A stretch of 19,687 bases of DNA, taken from the NCBI GenBank assembly GCA_007131745.1, contig SLPX01000313.1, positions 1-19,687 of the forward strand. Direction: 5' to 3'. A program made the translations under genes and the position numbers. Source of the stretch: Myxococcales bacterium. Its GTDB lineage: Bacteria > Myxococcota > Polyangia > HGW-17 > SLPX01. The notes beneath the pieces were generated by a model. The model was not told the origin of the DNA. It was given only the letters and a program-made list of their open reading frames with translations, and ran no database searches. Of this stretch, positions 1-7,327 are shown piece after piece (position 1 is the stretch's first letter; every line of letters begins with the position of its first letter).

Positions 1-249
1 CAAAAGCGTCAAGGGCAGATGGACAATACCCCCGATTGGGGCATGCCATCATAGCCTAAATCCAGATGGGTGACTGGTGCGGAATCGAAATCCGCACCCA
101 AAAAGAAAAAAATCGAGGCTCGCGCGAAATAGTCATCTTCGAGACCGTGGAGTAGTCCATCAATGAAGTTTGAGTGCGAAAAAAAAGCATCAAGGGATTA
201 GTATTATCTCATTGACGGAGCCTTCAAATGGGTGAAACCATTTACATCT
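1..249. other. Left-edge intergenic stretch, no gene recognised
   Basis: I see no convincing coding frame on either strand. It holds one strong hairpin (76-98, listed separately) and an imperfect 14-nt direct repeat, AAAAGC(G/A)TCAAGGG at 2-15 and 183-196, with one mismatch. It lies downstream of the minus-strand ATPase ending at 250, so it may be its 3' flank or the decayed end of a neighbour outside the window. Confidence 0.5.
76..98. repeat. Perfect 8-bp inverted repeat (hairpin)
   Basis: GGTGCGGA at 76-83 pairs perfectly with TCCGCACC at 91-98 across a 7-nt loop. On the plus strand it is followed by an A-rich run, not a T-run, and on the minus strand the T-run comes before the stem. It therefore lacks the layout of an intrinsic terminator for either strand. 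Role unknown. Confidence 0.6.
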
Positions 250-1512
250 TCAAATCATGGAAACAGGGATTGCCACGGTGTACTCATCAATAAGAAACAA
301 CTCCGTACCGCCGTGGAATACGATACGCGGGCCGATCCGTTCACCGGAATAGGTTTCCGCGAATGCTCTTATTCCTGACAAATCACGGCGTGAAGGCCGG
401 GCCTTGAGCTTGATTTCGATCGGATACAAAACCCCATCCCGCTCGAGTATCAGATCCACCTCTGCGCCTCCGCGAGTGCGCCAGTGTTGTGTGCGAGGCC
501 GTGCGTCCAGGCCGGCGATGTGTTTGACGATTTCACCGACGGTAAAGGTTTCGAATAGTTGGCCGATAAGAGGGTGAGCATTCAAAGCTTCGGGCGATGT
601 GATCGACAAGAGGTGGCACGCGAACCCCGTGTCGGTCACATAGATTTTGGGTCTGCCCGATACGCGTTTGACGGTGTTTCCGTTGTACGCGTCGACAAGA
701 AATACCTGGTATGAAGCGGTCAACACTTCGAGCCAACCCTTGGCGGTGCGAGGGTTGATGCCGATTTCTCTCCCGAGTTGAGAATAGTTGATTTCCCTGG
801 AGGTAAGAGCGGCGGCAAGACGCAGAAACCGGGTAAAATCATGTGGGTCTGCAAGATCACGGAGCCTGCGCACATCCCGCTCCACGTATGTGCGCAGATA
901 CGAACCTAACCATTCAGCGACCTCATTGGTGCGGAAATCAATCAGTCGGGGATAGCCGCCACGAAAAATCCTTTCCAACAACAACCCACTTGACGCAACT
1001 TGCATTGATGCATTTCTCAGTAGGGACAAGATTTCCCGAGCGTTGTCAGGAGGGTCTTTGTGGAAAAGCGCTTCGATTGCACCTGGACGAAGAGTTCCAG
1101 CCAACTCTGCGGAGGACATGGGCATCAGGTCCGCGACAAAAACACGACCTGCCAAGCTTTCTGAAATGTTTTCAATGAGTTGAAATTGCTGGGATCCAGT
1201 GAGAAAAAAGAGTCCCCGATCATCCGCTCGCGCGTCTGCAATGCGTTTGATTACCGGGAGAAGATGGGGTGCGTACTGCACTTCATCCAAGATCAAGGGA
1301 GGAGGGTTGAGGCTCAGGAAAAGCTCGGGGTCTCTTTGTGCTTCTCCAACATCGATAACCGGGTCGAAAACAAAAGTACGACAATGGTTGCCGAACAAAT
1401 GTGCAACAAGTGTTGATTTGCCGGCTTGTCGCGCTCCGCCCACAAGCACGACCGGAAAGCGCTCGGCCATACGCAAGACCCGGCCCTCGATATGCCGTGA
1501 AAGATATTTCAT
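250..1512 (-). CDS. AAA+ family ATPase with DUF4143-type C-terminal domain
   Basis: 420 aa, the usual length for this family. The N-terminal AAA_14-type P-loop domain has Walker A GGARQAGKST (residues 25-34), a Walker B-like LILDE (73-77) and the family motif LTGSQQF (104-110). The C-terminus carries a PD-(D/E)XK-like pattern: GGAEVD, then IEIK about 20 residues later. Known of the family: these are common accessory-genome ATPases whose role is poorly understood. A nucleic-acid or defence/TA-like function is inference only. The ATG at 1512 has AAAGGA upstream at somewhat long spacing, and a promoter with an overlapping palindrome lies further up (1553-1594). A divergent paralogue lies at 17892-19097. 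The family assignment is confident; the function is not. Confidence 0.9.
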   Translation of the reverse strand: MKYLSRHIEGRVLRMAERFPVVLVGGARQAGKSTLVAHLFGNHCRTFVFDPVIDVGEAQRDPELFLSLNPPPLILDEVQYAPHLLPVIKRIADARADDRGLFFLTGSQQFQLIENISESLAGRVFVADLMPMSSAELAGTLRPGAIEALFHKDPPDNAREILSLLRNASMQVASSGLLLERIFRGGYPRLIDFRTNEVAEWLGSYLRTYVERDVRRLRDLADPHDFTRFLRLAAALTSREINYSQLGREIGINPRTAKGWLEVLTASYQVFLVDAYNGNTVKRVSGRPKIYVTDTGFACHLLSITSPEALNAHPLIGQLFETFTVGEIVKHIAGLDARPRTQHWRTRGGAEVDLILERDGVLYPIEIKLKARPSRRDLSGIRAFAETYSGERIGPRIVFHGGTELFLIDEYTVAIPVSMI

Positions 1513-1811
1513 GGCGATGTGAATCCTTTCGGGTTAATCGGTCATAACATGTATTATAATGCACAGTTTGACAGGTTATCATTCCGATAACCTGACATAT
1601 TGGCATTTGCAATATTAATTATGCATGCCTTTGCCTTGAGATTCAACGATAAAATCATTCGAGCAAATGAGCAGACGCACCAGCGAAACCGTGGCTTGCA
1701 TATGAACTTTGAACAAGATTGATCTCTGCCGGTTATGTAAGGCAACGGATGTACAAACGCAATTTTCGCTGAGCAACAATTATTTTTGCAGACAGCGCCA
1801 AGTCTTTACAT
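1513..1811. other. Intergenic region between first ATPase and FGE-fold lipoprotein
   Basis: Of these 299 bases only the promoter/palindrome at 1553-1594 is interpretable. The rest (about 1600-1811) is AT-rich. I found no coding frame with a ribosome binding site and no terminator-like hairpin with a T-run. Confidence 0.5.
1553..1594 (-). promoter_or_regulatory. Candidate promoter and operator of the first ATPase
   Basis: On the minus strand a perfect TATAAT (1558-1553) lies about 40 nt upstream of the ATG at 1512. Just upstream is a perfect 9-bp inverted repeat, CAGGTTATC (1572-1580) and GATAACCTG (1586-1594), with a 5-nt spacer. It covers the area where the -35 element would be, and no good -35 hexamer is visible. 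The position suits a repressor or activator site. No regulator gene lies beside it, so autoregulation is only a guess. Confidence 0.4.
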
Positions 1812-3191
1812 TTATTGGGCAGAAGGTTTGACACACCTGAATCCTAAGCCGTTGCCGCGAAGCGTTTGGTCGCTTCCACTGCGAAACACGACTCGGAGGG
1901 CGTAGCGAGCCGCAGTGCGGAAGCTGCCGCCTCGGATGGACCGAAATCCTTCATCACAATCGTCTACGAGGTTTGCAGGGTTTTCGCAATTGTCCCCGCA
2001 ATCATGATAAAAATCCTCATCAAAGCAGTCCAGGGTCCACTCGTACACGTTGCCGGCCATGTCCTTGAGGCCGTACGGTGAATCTCCTGTCGTGGTGGCA
2101 ATGTATCCCACCGGCCATGTTCCGGGTCCCTCTTCGGCATCATTGCAACCTAACGGTGTACCTGAACCGGAATGATTCCAGTTGCAACGATCACAGGTGG
2201 GATCATCGTTACCCCATGGGTAGGTGCGCTGATCCGTTCCTCTCGCAGCCTTTTCCCACTGCGCCTCGGTGGGCAAATCTCCACCCTTCCACTGGCAGTA
2301 TTCACGAGCTTCATGCCAATTGATCCCGTTCATCGGGTGTTCTTCCCGATCTTCGGGGTTGGAGGTCCAGTTGAAAAACCATGCGCCGCCTCCTTCGGTA
2401 GGCATTGCCAGGGGACAACCTCCGGCAGTTTTGCACTCACGGTACTGAGTCACACTCACTTCGGTGCGCTGTATGCAGTAAGCCGACAGCATAACGGTAT
2501 GTCGGGGAGTCTCGTTGTGTTGGTTTTCCCAACAAGGTTCCCCCTGGTTGCAACCCATCTCGAATTCCCCGGCGGGGATGTAAACCCAACCATCAGGACA
2601 TGGATCACAACCTGAAGTGTCAAAGCCGGTACAGTCTGAAAGGCACGCGAGTTCACCTTTGTAAAAACCCTGGGTTTCACAGGTTTCACCTCCGAGATCA
2701 GTGCCGTCGCATGCCTCGCCGGGTTCCTTGATGTTGTTGCCGCAAAACGATTCTCTTCTGCACCCGGTCGTGTCAAAAGTACAGTTTTCATTGCAAGCAA
2801 GCGTTCCTCGATCAAGGCCCAAGCTCTCGCAAGTTTCACTGCCGAGATCAGTGCCGTCGCATGCCTCGCCGGGTTCTTTGATGTTGTTGCCGCACTCCGG
2901 TTGATTCGTGCATCCGCTTGCAACATATCCCGAGCAATCTTTTCGACATGCAAGAGTTCCTCCGACAAGCCCGAGGCTTTCACATGTCTCCCCCCTCAGG
3001 TCTTCGCCATCACAGACCTCATCCCCTTCCGCCGTTCCGTTTCCGCATATCGGATCTCCCGGCCCAAACTCTACGGTACACCCCTGGGCAATAAGCTGAA
3101 TTGAAAGCACGTAACACGCAAAGAAAACAAACACCGGGAAGCTCCTTTTTCTCCTGGTGTTTGCGTCTTTTTCTCTTCCAAACAAAACCAT
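1812..3191 (-). CDS. Lipoprotein with three Cys-rich repeats and a degenerate FGE/SUMF1-fold domain
   Basis: 459 aa from ATG 3191; a TTG one codon upstream is less likely. A basic n-region and hydrophobic stretch end in a lipobox (LIAQGC, lipid Cys 38), so it is probably membrane anchored and exported. Three cysteine-rich repeats follow (about 49-94, 100-144, 150-195) with the pattern CGN..(E)PGE.CDG.DL..ETCE..G, as in Myxococcus-type repeats. Residues ~200-459 are a formylglycine-generating-enzyme-sulfatase domain (WVYIPAGEFEMGC, NGINWHEAREYCQWKGGDLPTEAQWEKAARG, ending GGSF...GLGFRC; first string split by known FGE motifs). Where SUMF1 has its two catalytic cysteines (GGSYMCHRSYC), this protein has T426 and A431, so formylglycine synthesis is not expected. 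A binding or structural role at the cell surface is more likely, as for many FGE-fold proteins. The ribosome binding site is weak. Confidence 0.9.
   Translation of the reverse strand: MVLFGREKDANTRRKRSFPVFVFFACYVLSIQLIAQGCTVEFGPGDPICGNGTAEGDEVCDGEDLRGETCESLGLVGGTLACRKDCSGYVASGCTNQPECGNNIKEPGEACDGTDLGSETCESLGLDRGTLACNENCTFDTTGCRRESFCGNNIKEPGEACDGTDLGGETCETQGFYKGELACLSDCTGFDTSGCDPCPDGWVYIPAGEFEMGCNQGEPCWENQHNETPRHTVMLSAYCIQRTEVSVTQYRECKTAGGCPLAMPTEGGGAWFFNWTSNPEDREEHPMNGINWHEAREYCQWKGGDLPTEAQWEKAARGTDQRTYPWGNDDPTCDRCNWNHSGSGTPLGCNDAEEGPGTWPVGYIATTTGDSPYGLKDMAGNVYEWTLDCFDEDFYHDCGDNCENPANLVDDCDEGFRSIRGGSFRTAARYALRVVFRSGSDQTLRGNGLGFRCVKPSAQ
2692..2894. repeat. 53-bp near-identical direct repeat within Cys-rich repeats 2 and 3
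   Basis: Bases 2692-2744 and 2842-2894 match over 53 bp with one mismatch (C/T at the Glu-Pro coding part), at a period of 150 bp. They encode the same core (CGNNIKEPGEACDGTDLG) of two successive cysteine-rich repeats. Near identity at DNA level points to recent duplication or gene conversion. Repeat 1 is clearly more diverged. Confidence 0.85.
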
Positions 3192-3226
3192 CAAAACCTA
3201 CTTTTCAGACAAATTGTGTCACCCTT

Positions 3227-3331
3227 AAATGGTGTCAGGCACTAGCAATTAAGCTTTTTTTCGCCGCCTAACCACCAATAATTAAAGAGGTTTTACAACT
3301 AAACGCTAATTGCTAGTGCCTGACACCATTT
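3227..3331. mobile_element. Miniature palindrome-ended element, copy 1
   Basis: A perfect 25-bp inverted repeat (3227-3251 and 3307-3331; outer sequence AAATGGTGTCAGGCAC) encloses a 55-nt AT-rich core. Read in reverse complement, the 55-nt core of the element at 8384-8486 matches about 40 of 55 positions, so the two are copies of one element in opposite orientation. No ORF lies inside. It resembles a MITE or REP-type non-autonomous element. The mobilising enzyme is not in the window, and I cannot assign a family. The right flank carries two extra ACCATTTCCCACC units. Confidence 0.75.
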
Positions 3332-3356
3332 CCCACCACCATTTCCCACCATTTCC
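3325..3356. repeat. 13-bp tandem units at the right end of element copy 1
   Basis: ACCATTTCCCACC occurs at 3325-3337 and again at 3338-3350, followed by a partial unit (ACCATTTCC at 3348-3356). The first unit begins inside the terminal inverted repeat, so the element end itself appears iterated. A diverged end-like sequence, AATTGTGTCACCC, lies on the other side at 3212-3224. Confidence 0.7.
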
Positions 3357-3441
3357 ATTTTTCTTCTGCCAGCATTACACTATCCAATTCCCATCCTGTT
3401 GACCATTCCTTTTTGACGAATCGAATCTTTGGGCTTACGCA

Positions 3442-4836
3442 TCAACTTATCCGGGGCTTTCGGATTTTTAAGATGCGGATAAAGAGAAGAGCGACCATCA
3501 GGAGCAGAAGAATGCGCAACACGCTGCCGGGTTTGTTTATGAGTGAGCAACCACAGAAATAGACCGGAGAAACCGATGATGTGTCCATTTCCGCGGGTTG
3601 TTCGGAATCACCGGAGTTGCATGTGCCTTGATCGATACTGAAAACGGTGTCGGTTCGGAGCCGATGGGTATTATGATAGTTCCATTCCACACCCTTCAGA
3701 ACAAAATCCCGTTCCAGCGCGGTTGTGTCCAGAGATCCTTCAAACCGGAGCAGGAAGTTTTTTTCCCCGCTCATCTCGCTGATTTCCGGTGACCACTGCC
3801 TATTCCAGGAAATGCCGAGGTCGCTTCCATACACACACATGTATGGGTAGCCAAGGTGACAGCGGTATCCGGTTGCAGGGAGGCTTTCGGACATGGATTC
3901 ACCGTAATGGAGAAAGAGGCGATCGTAAGGGTGTTCTTGGAAGAAGTCGTCTACGATCCGGTGGTAGGAATCCGCGTCGGTCGGGTTGCTTGAGGGGATG
4001 TCTTGCAGCCCGGCAAAAGCATGGCTCTCGGGCACGAAAAAAAGGGCGGGTTCATTGGTCTCAGGGTGACGGGAAGAGGGGAACACCACCCAAAGAGTAA
4101 GCGACAACCTCTCGTTTCCCTGCACCCCCGTTCCGGTGAGTCGCAGAGGGTAGAGTGGTGGTTGCATTTCGGGCAAGACGAAGCGCACCGGAGAGATCGG
4201 TTTGCTCGGGCTTACGCGTTTGCCGATCCGGCCGACGAAAAAATATTGTCCTTCGGTCTCGAACTCTGCAATCAGCTCGGCTGCTTTTTCCGGGAGCGCA
4301 AAGCCATTTTCATGCAACCAAAAGACCAGGTCGTCTCCTTGATCACTTGAAAGAACGACGTACTCCATGTCCCCGATTTCACCCCGGTCCCACACTGTGA
4401 CGCTTGTTTCAACATCGGAAACGTCTCCACCGGATCCGGATCCTCCATCCGCTCCTCCGTGTCCGGAGCTTGGAGGTGTGCAGTAGTGGATGAAAACCGG
4501 GGATGTGGTGATTTCCAGATCATCAAACAAATCGTGACTGGATTCGCTCACCTCGGGCAGCGCCGGAAAGGGCACCACCCATGCCGCCTCACCGTGTTTG
4601 CGTTCAAAAATGGGATTGATGTGAATCTCCCACACCCCGTTTCGCAGCCAAAGCAACGCTCGTTGCGCGGTTGCCCGTACGCCATGTTCGGTCGCTGTGG
4701 TGATGGGCTCCATGGCCATTCCGTCGGCCGCCGCCTGCGAAGCGTAGGCGGTAATAGCGAGGCAAATGAAAAGCTTTGCTGCAACGGACCTGATGGTTGC
4801 ATGGCTTTTGGTCCCTTTTTGTTGTTCCCTTTTCAT
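3442..4836 (-). CDS. DUF2330-like exported protein with C-terminal sorting/anchor tail
   Basis: 464 aa. The ATG at 4836 is preceded by a strong GGGGGAGGG ribosome binding site, four bases away. A signal peptide (about 15-38, ending ASQAAADG) is followed by a domain resembling DUF2330 (COG4402): ATEHGVRATAQRALLWLRNG, INPIFER, AAWVVPFPALPEV. A Gly/Ser-rich insert (about 120-138) interrupts it. The C-terminus is tripartite: CGCS at 428-431, a hydrophobic helix (~438-456), then basic KIRKPRIS to the end. This resembles the MYXO-CTERM tail (Cys motif, membrane helix, basic cluster) recognised by myxosortase-type processing, though a plain membrane anchor is possible. DUF2330 function is unknown. 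It is divergent from the lipoprotein gene at 5105. DUF2330 assignment is moderately sure; export is confident. Confidence 0.75.
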   Translation of the reverse strand: MKREQQKGTKSHATIRSVAAKLFICLAITAYASQAAADGMAMEPITTATEHGVRATAQRALLWLRNGVWEIHINPIFERKHGEAAWVVPFPALPEVSESSHDLFDDLEITTSPVFIHYCTPPSSGHGGADGGSGSGGDVSDVETSVTVWDRGEIGDMEYVVLSSDQGDDLVFWLHENGFALPEKAAELIAEFETEGQYFFVGRIGKRVSPSKPISPVRFVLPEMQPPLYPLRLTGTGVQGNERLSLTLWVVFPSSRHPETNEPALFFVPESHAFAGLQDIPSSNPTDADSYHRIVDDFFQEHPYDRLFLHYGESMSESLPATGYRCHLGYPYMCVYGSDLGISWNRQWSPEISEMSGEKNFLLRFEGSLDTTALERDFVLKGVEWNYHNTHRLRTDTVFSIDQGTCNSGDSEQPAEMDTSSVSPVYFCGCSLINKPGSVLRILLLLMVALLFIRILKIRKPRIS

Positions 4837-5002
4837 GACGCCCTCCCCCTTTCATAAAATTTATTGTACCCTCACATGCAGGCGTCTTTCAACCTAAAAC
4901 CTTGGTGACGGAAACGGTGGGCATACCGGGAGGACGGATGGAGAACGTATGGAGAACGTACGAGTTGTTAAACCGTTTAGAATCGAAACAGCAAAAAAAC
5001 CG

Positions 5003-5031
5003 CTGACATTTTTGTTTATCGAGGATAAAAT
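5003..5031 (+). promoter_or_regulatory. Sigma70-like promoter of the lipoprotein gene at 5105
   Basis: CTGACA (5003-5008) and TAAAAT (5026-5031) are separated by exactly 17 nt; each hexamer matches the consensus at five of six positions. This gives a leader of roughly 65 nt before ATG 5105. It lies inside the longer open frame that begins at 4949 and so supports the downstream start. Confidence 0.55.
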
Positions 5032-5104
5032 TAAAAAAAAGAAAAATGTGTTTAGAATTGAATTTTGTTTAGTTTGCTTGATCAATGCACTGGGAGAAAA
5101 AGAA

Positions 5105-6187
5105 ATGAAACCGAGAAAAATTCAGGGGCTGTTGGTTTTTGGATGTTTTTTGATGGGATTGACCGGAGGTTGCAAAAAGGAATCCGTTAACGATGATCCT
5201 CATCCATGCAATTATGACGGGATATGCGACAAGGCTGAAGATTGGCGGTGGTGTCCGGATTGTGAGATCAAGTGCAATCTGAACGAGGGTAATAGTTATG
5301 ACTACATTTTTACGGAACTGGCGGTATCGACGAAACACTTCACGCTCTTTGGCGTGGATTTGACCGGAGATGGTGACATCAATGACAAATTTGCTGCAAT
5401 TCTGGGTTTGATACCCTCCTGTGAGCAGGCCCATGATGAAGCAGCCTTTCAGTCTCTACAAAACGGCACCGTAATTATGTTGGGCCGACTTGTGGTCTCT
5501 GACTGGCCCAACGATGAATCAATGGCGGTTCAGATTTTTCGTGGAACAAGCGATGCAACCGAACAGCTTTTCGACGTTGGGAATAATCATGCATCCATAG
5601 CGGAAAATGTTGATCGTGAGCTTCATCTGTGCGGGAGCATGGAAGAGGGACATGTACACGCGGGACCTTATTTAATACATCCGCAGATCCAAGAAATGCC
5701 GGCAAAATTGGAAATCTCACTTCCATTCTACGATTTGATATTAGATTTGCCGCTGGAATATGCCAGGGTAGAAACAACAAAAACCCCCATAACTCCGAAT
5801 GACTGGATCGACGTCGCGATCGGCGGAGTTTTGTCAAAAGAAACCGTAAACAATATCTTGATTCCCGAGTTCACCCGCTGGCTCAACGAAAAGGCATTGG
5901 AAGATCCGGATGGATGTATCGGTGATTTTGTGATCCGTATTTTTGATGGCGACTGCAGCCCGGTGCCGGAAGGTTGTGACGGTGTGGTTCCGGGAGAGGG
6001 TGAATGCTCTATATGGGACCCGGTAAACGAGCCTGACGGACCGGTATTGACGGAAACCGAGGTTCGTTGCTCCAACTTGTTTGCCACGGCCCTGAGGCCT
6101 GACGTGGATACCACGGGGGACGGCATCAGGGATTCGCTTTCGGTGGGGTTCAAAGTTTCGGCTGTGCCGATTACCATTGTCGACTGA
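5105..6187 (+). CDS. Cysteine-rich lipoprotein of unknown function
   Basis: 360 aa. The frame is open from 4949, but ATG 5105 has GGGAG at good spacing, an upstream promoter and an immediate lipoprotein signal: MKPRK, hydrophobic core, LTGGC with lipid Cys 23, followed by KKES. A short Cys cluster follows (C35, C41, C50, C53, C57), perhaps a small disulfide-bonded module. Two EF-hand/dockerin-like loops are visible, DLTGDGDIND (85-94) and DVDTTGDGIRD (about 333-343), suggesting calcium binding near both ends. The central part includes H-rich GHVHAGPYLIHPQ. I do not recognise a family. The lipobox context GGCKKE(S/T) recurs in the partial gene at the right edge. Monocistronic, by its own promoter and the opposing gene downstream. 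Confidence 0.8.
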   Translation: MKPRKIQGLLVFGCFLMGLTGGCKKESVNDDPHPCNYDGICDKAEDWRWCPDCEIKCNLNEGNSYDYIFTELAVSTKHFTLFGVDLTGDGDINDKFAAILGLIPSCEQAHDEAAFQSLQNGTVIMLGRLVVSDWPNDESMAVQIFRGTSDATEQLFDVGNNHASIAENVDRELHLCGSMEEGHVHAGPYLIHPQIQEMPAKLEISLPFYDLILDLPLEYARVETTKTPITPNDWIDVAIGGVLSKETVNNILIPEFTRWLNEKALEDPDGCIGDFVIRIFDGDCSPVPEGCDGVVPGEGECSIWDPVNEPDGPVLTETEVRCSNLFATALRPDVDTTGDGIRDSLSVGFKVSAVPITIVD

Positions 6188-6284
6188 CTCTTCACATTGG
6201 TCGTATGCGAGGGTGAGGGAGATAATTTCCAGCAAAGGCTATTCGCCCGAATAACGGAGTGGCGCAGTCGGGATGACCCAGGTG

Positions 6285-6671
6285 TCACCAAAATGTACGT
6301 ACAGGGTAATCAGAGATCAGCTTGTCCGGAGTCAGGATTGTCATGCCGTGATTGATTGCCTGGCCCACGAGCGCTCGATCAAAAGGGTCTTGGTGGATCG
6401 GGGGCAGCCTGGCAGCTTGAAAACAGCTTTCTTCATCCAGGGCAAGCGGTTCAATGTGGTAAGTCTTGCGCAACTCCGGAACAAAGATGCGAGGTTCTTC
6501 AGGAAGGGGGAGCCTTCCGAGCGTGTTTTTTATCCCGATTTCCCAGGCGGATGCTGCGCTGAGAAAAACTTCGTTTGCGGGATCTCGAAAAGCCGTTCGC
6601 GCGGAGCTTGAGAGTTCATCGGAATCAAGAGCAATCCAGAGCAAAGTACACGTATCCAAGAGAATCTTCAC
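6285..6671 (-). CDS. vapC: PIN-domain toxin, VapC family
   Basis: 128 aa, typical VapC length. The PIN-domain acidic residues are present: D6 (LLDTCTLLW), E44 (SAWEIGIK), D98 (HQDPFDR) and D116 (LTPDKLI), consistent with a Mg2+-dependent RNase toxin. The start is GTG at 6671, with AGGGAG five bases upstream. It overlaps the antitoxin stop by 4 nt (GTGA), the usual TA coupling. By family, the toxin would cleave tRNA or rRNA when released from its antitoxin; the target is not predictable here. It is intact. Confidence 0.93.
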   Translation of the reverse strand: MKILLDTCTLLWIALDSDELSSSARTAFRDPANEVFLSAASAWEIGIKNTLGRLPLPEEPRIFVPELRKTYHIEPLALDEESCFQAARLPPIHQDPFDRALVGQAINHGMTILTPDKLISDYPVRTFW

Positions 6672-7000
6672 ACAGTATCTCCCTCTGCGTCTCCTTCTGC
6701 TTTTTCCTGGGCGTTTGCCTGTGCGTTTCGCCCTGTGTTTTTCTCAGCAGCGTGGATCATGGATTGTCCGTAGAAACCTGTTTCCACCTCTTTGGGCAGA
6801 GGTTCAAAGAATGATGGAGGAATTGCAAAATCTCCCTTGTGGACACCCACCGGTCTTTGTTCGTCCGGCTGTTTTGATATGGGCCTGATCTCGGCGACAG
6901 GTTCGTTTCTTCGGCACAAAATAATTATTTCGCCTTTTTCCAGCCTTTTCAGGTACTTGGAAAGATTGGTTTTGGCCTCATATACATTTACCCGAATCAT
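6668..7000 (-). CDS. Phd/YefM-type antitoxin
   Basis: 110 aa from ATG 7000. The frame continues upstream, but only this start gives the family N-terminus (MIRVNVYEAKTNLSKYLKRL), a DNA-binding Phd/YefM fold followed by EIIILCRRNEPVAEIRPI. The C-terminal half, which by family would wrap the toxin, ends in a low-complexity tail rich in A, E, N and D (AQANAQEKAEGDAEGD). It precedes and overlaps vapC. No Shine-Dalgarno lies before ATG 7000; the predicted promoter leaves little or no leader, so the mRNA may be leaderless. The upstream repeats are probable binding sites for autoregulation by the TA complex. Confidence 0.9.
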   Translation of the reverse strand: MIRVNVYEAKTNLSKYLKRLEKGEIIILCRRNEPVAEIRPISKQPDEQRPVGVHKGDFAIPPSFFEPLPKEVETGFYGQSMIHAAEKNTGRNAQANAQEKAEGDAEGDTV

Positions 7001-7035
7001 GACCAAATAATTGACCATATACTTGGTCAAGTCAA
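7000..7035 (-). promoter_or_regulatory. TA operon promoter with TGACCA operator repeats
   Basis: On the minus strand TTGACT (7035-7030), 17 nt, then AATTAT (7012-7007) forms a plausible promoter ending a few bases before ATG 7000. The same segment holds TGACCAA (7000-7006), TGACCAT (7012-7018) and the inverse TTGGTCA (7023-7029), a direct and inverted array covering -35, -10 and start codon. Phd/YefM antitoxins bind short palindromes at this position. The -10 is weak (4 of 6). Confidence 0.5.
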
Positions 7036-7327
7036 GACAAAGACGGGGGACGGAGCACTTTTTGCTGTTTGAATCAATGGAAGCCGGGACGTCCGTAAAA
7101 ACGTTTTTCTTTTCCATATCAACAAGATATAATTTCGATTCATGCACCTTGAAAGCTGCCTTGTTTTGAATATTGGAAACGTGTCGTAACTTATACAAGG
7201 AGCCTTGATCGCGAGTTTGGGTCTGCAAGTTGGTGCGGCATTTGTTCCAAAGCCTGTTGATTGGAAAAGAACGATGAGTGCATTGCACGACCATGACTTG
7301 GAATGGAGAGAGTTGATAGAAGAGTGC

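Noticed and set aside
76..98. Hairpin considered as a rho-independent terminator
   Set aside because: The T-run lies on the wrong side of the stem for the minus strand and there is none after it on the plus strand.
1568..1596. Plus-strand promoter starting with TTGACA at 1568
   Set aside because: No -10-like hexamer at 16-18 nt spacing and no plus-strand gene downstream.
1812..2600. FGE-like domain considered as an active formylglycine-generating enzyme
   Set aside because: Both catalytic cysteine positions are replaced by Thr and Ala.
2456..2983. 175-residue minus-strand frame inside the FGE-fold lipoprotein gene
   Set aside because: A shadow frame; its apparent internal repeats simply reflect the duplicated Cys-rich repeats of the real gene.
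3325..3356. Short tandem repeats considered as a CRISPR remnant
   Set aside because: Units of 13 nt without spacers, at an element end; no cas genes.
4949..5104. 52-residue N-terminal extension of the lipoprotein gene
   Set aside because: It would bury the lipoprotein signal and contains the best promoter (5003-5031). ATG 5105 has a ribosome binding site.
5728..6291. 187-residue minus-strand frame opposite the 5105 lipoprotein
   Set aside because: Ser/Thr/Pro-rich antisense shadow with no start signal; the plus-strand gene has a promoter and lipobox.
7001..7294. 98-residue N-terminal extension of the antitoxin frame
   Set aside because: It covers the promoter and operator, is not Phd-like, and the family N-terminus begins exactly at ATG 7000.
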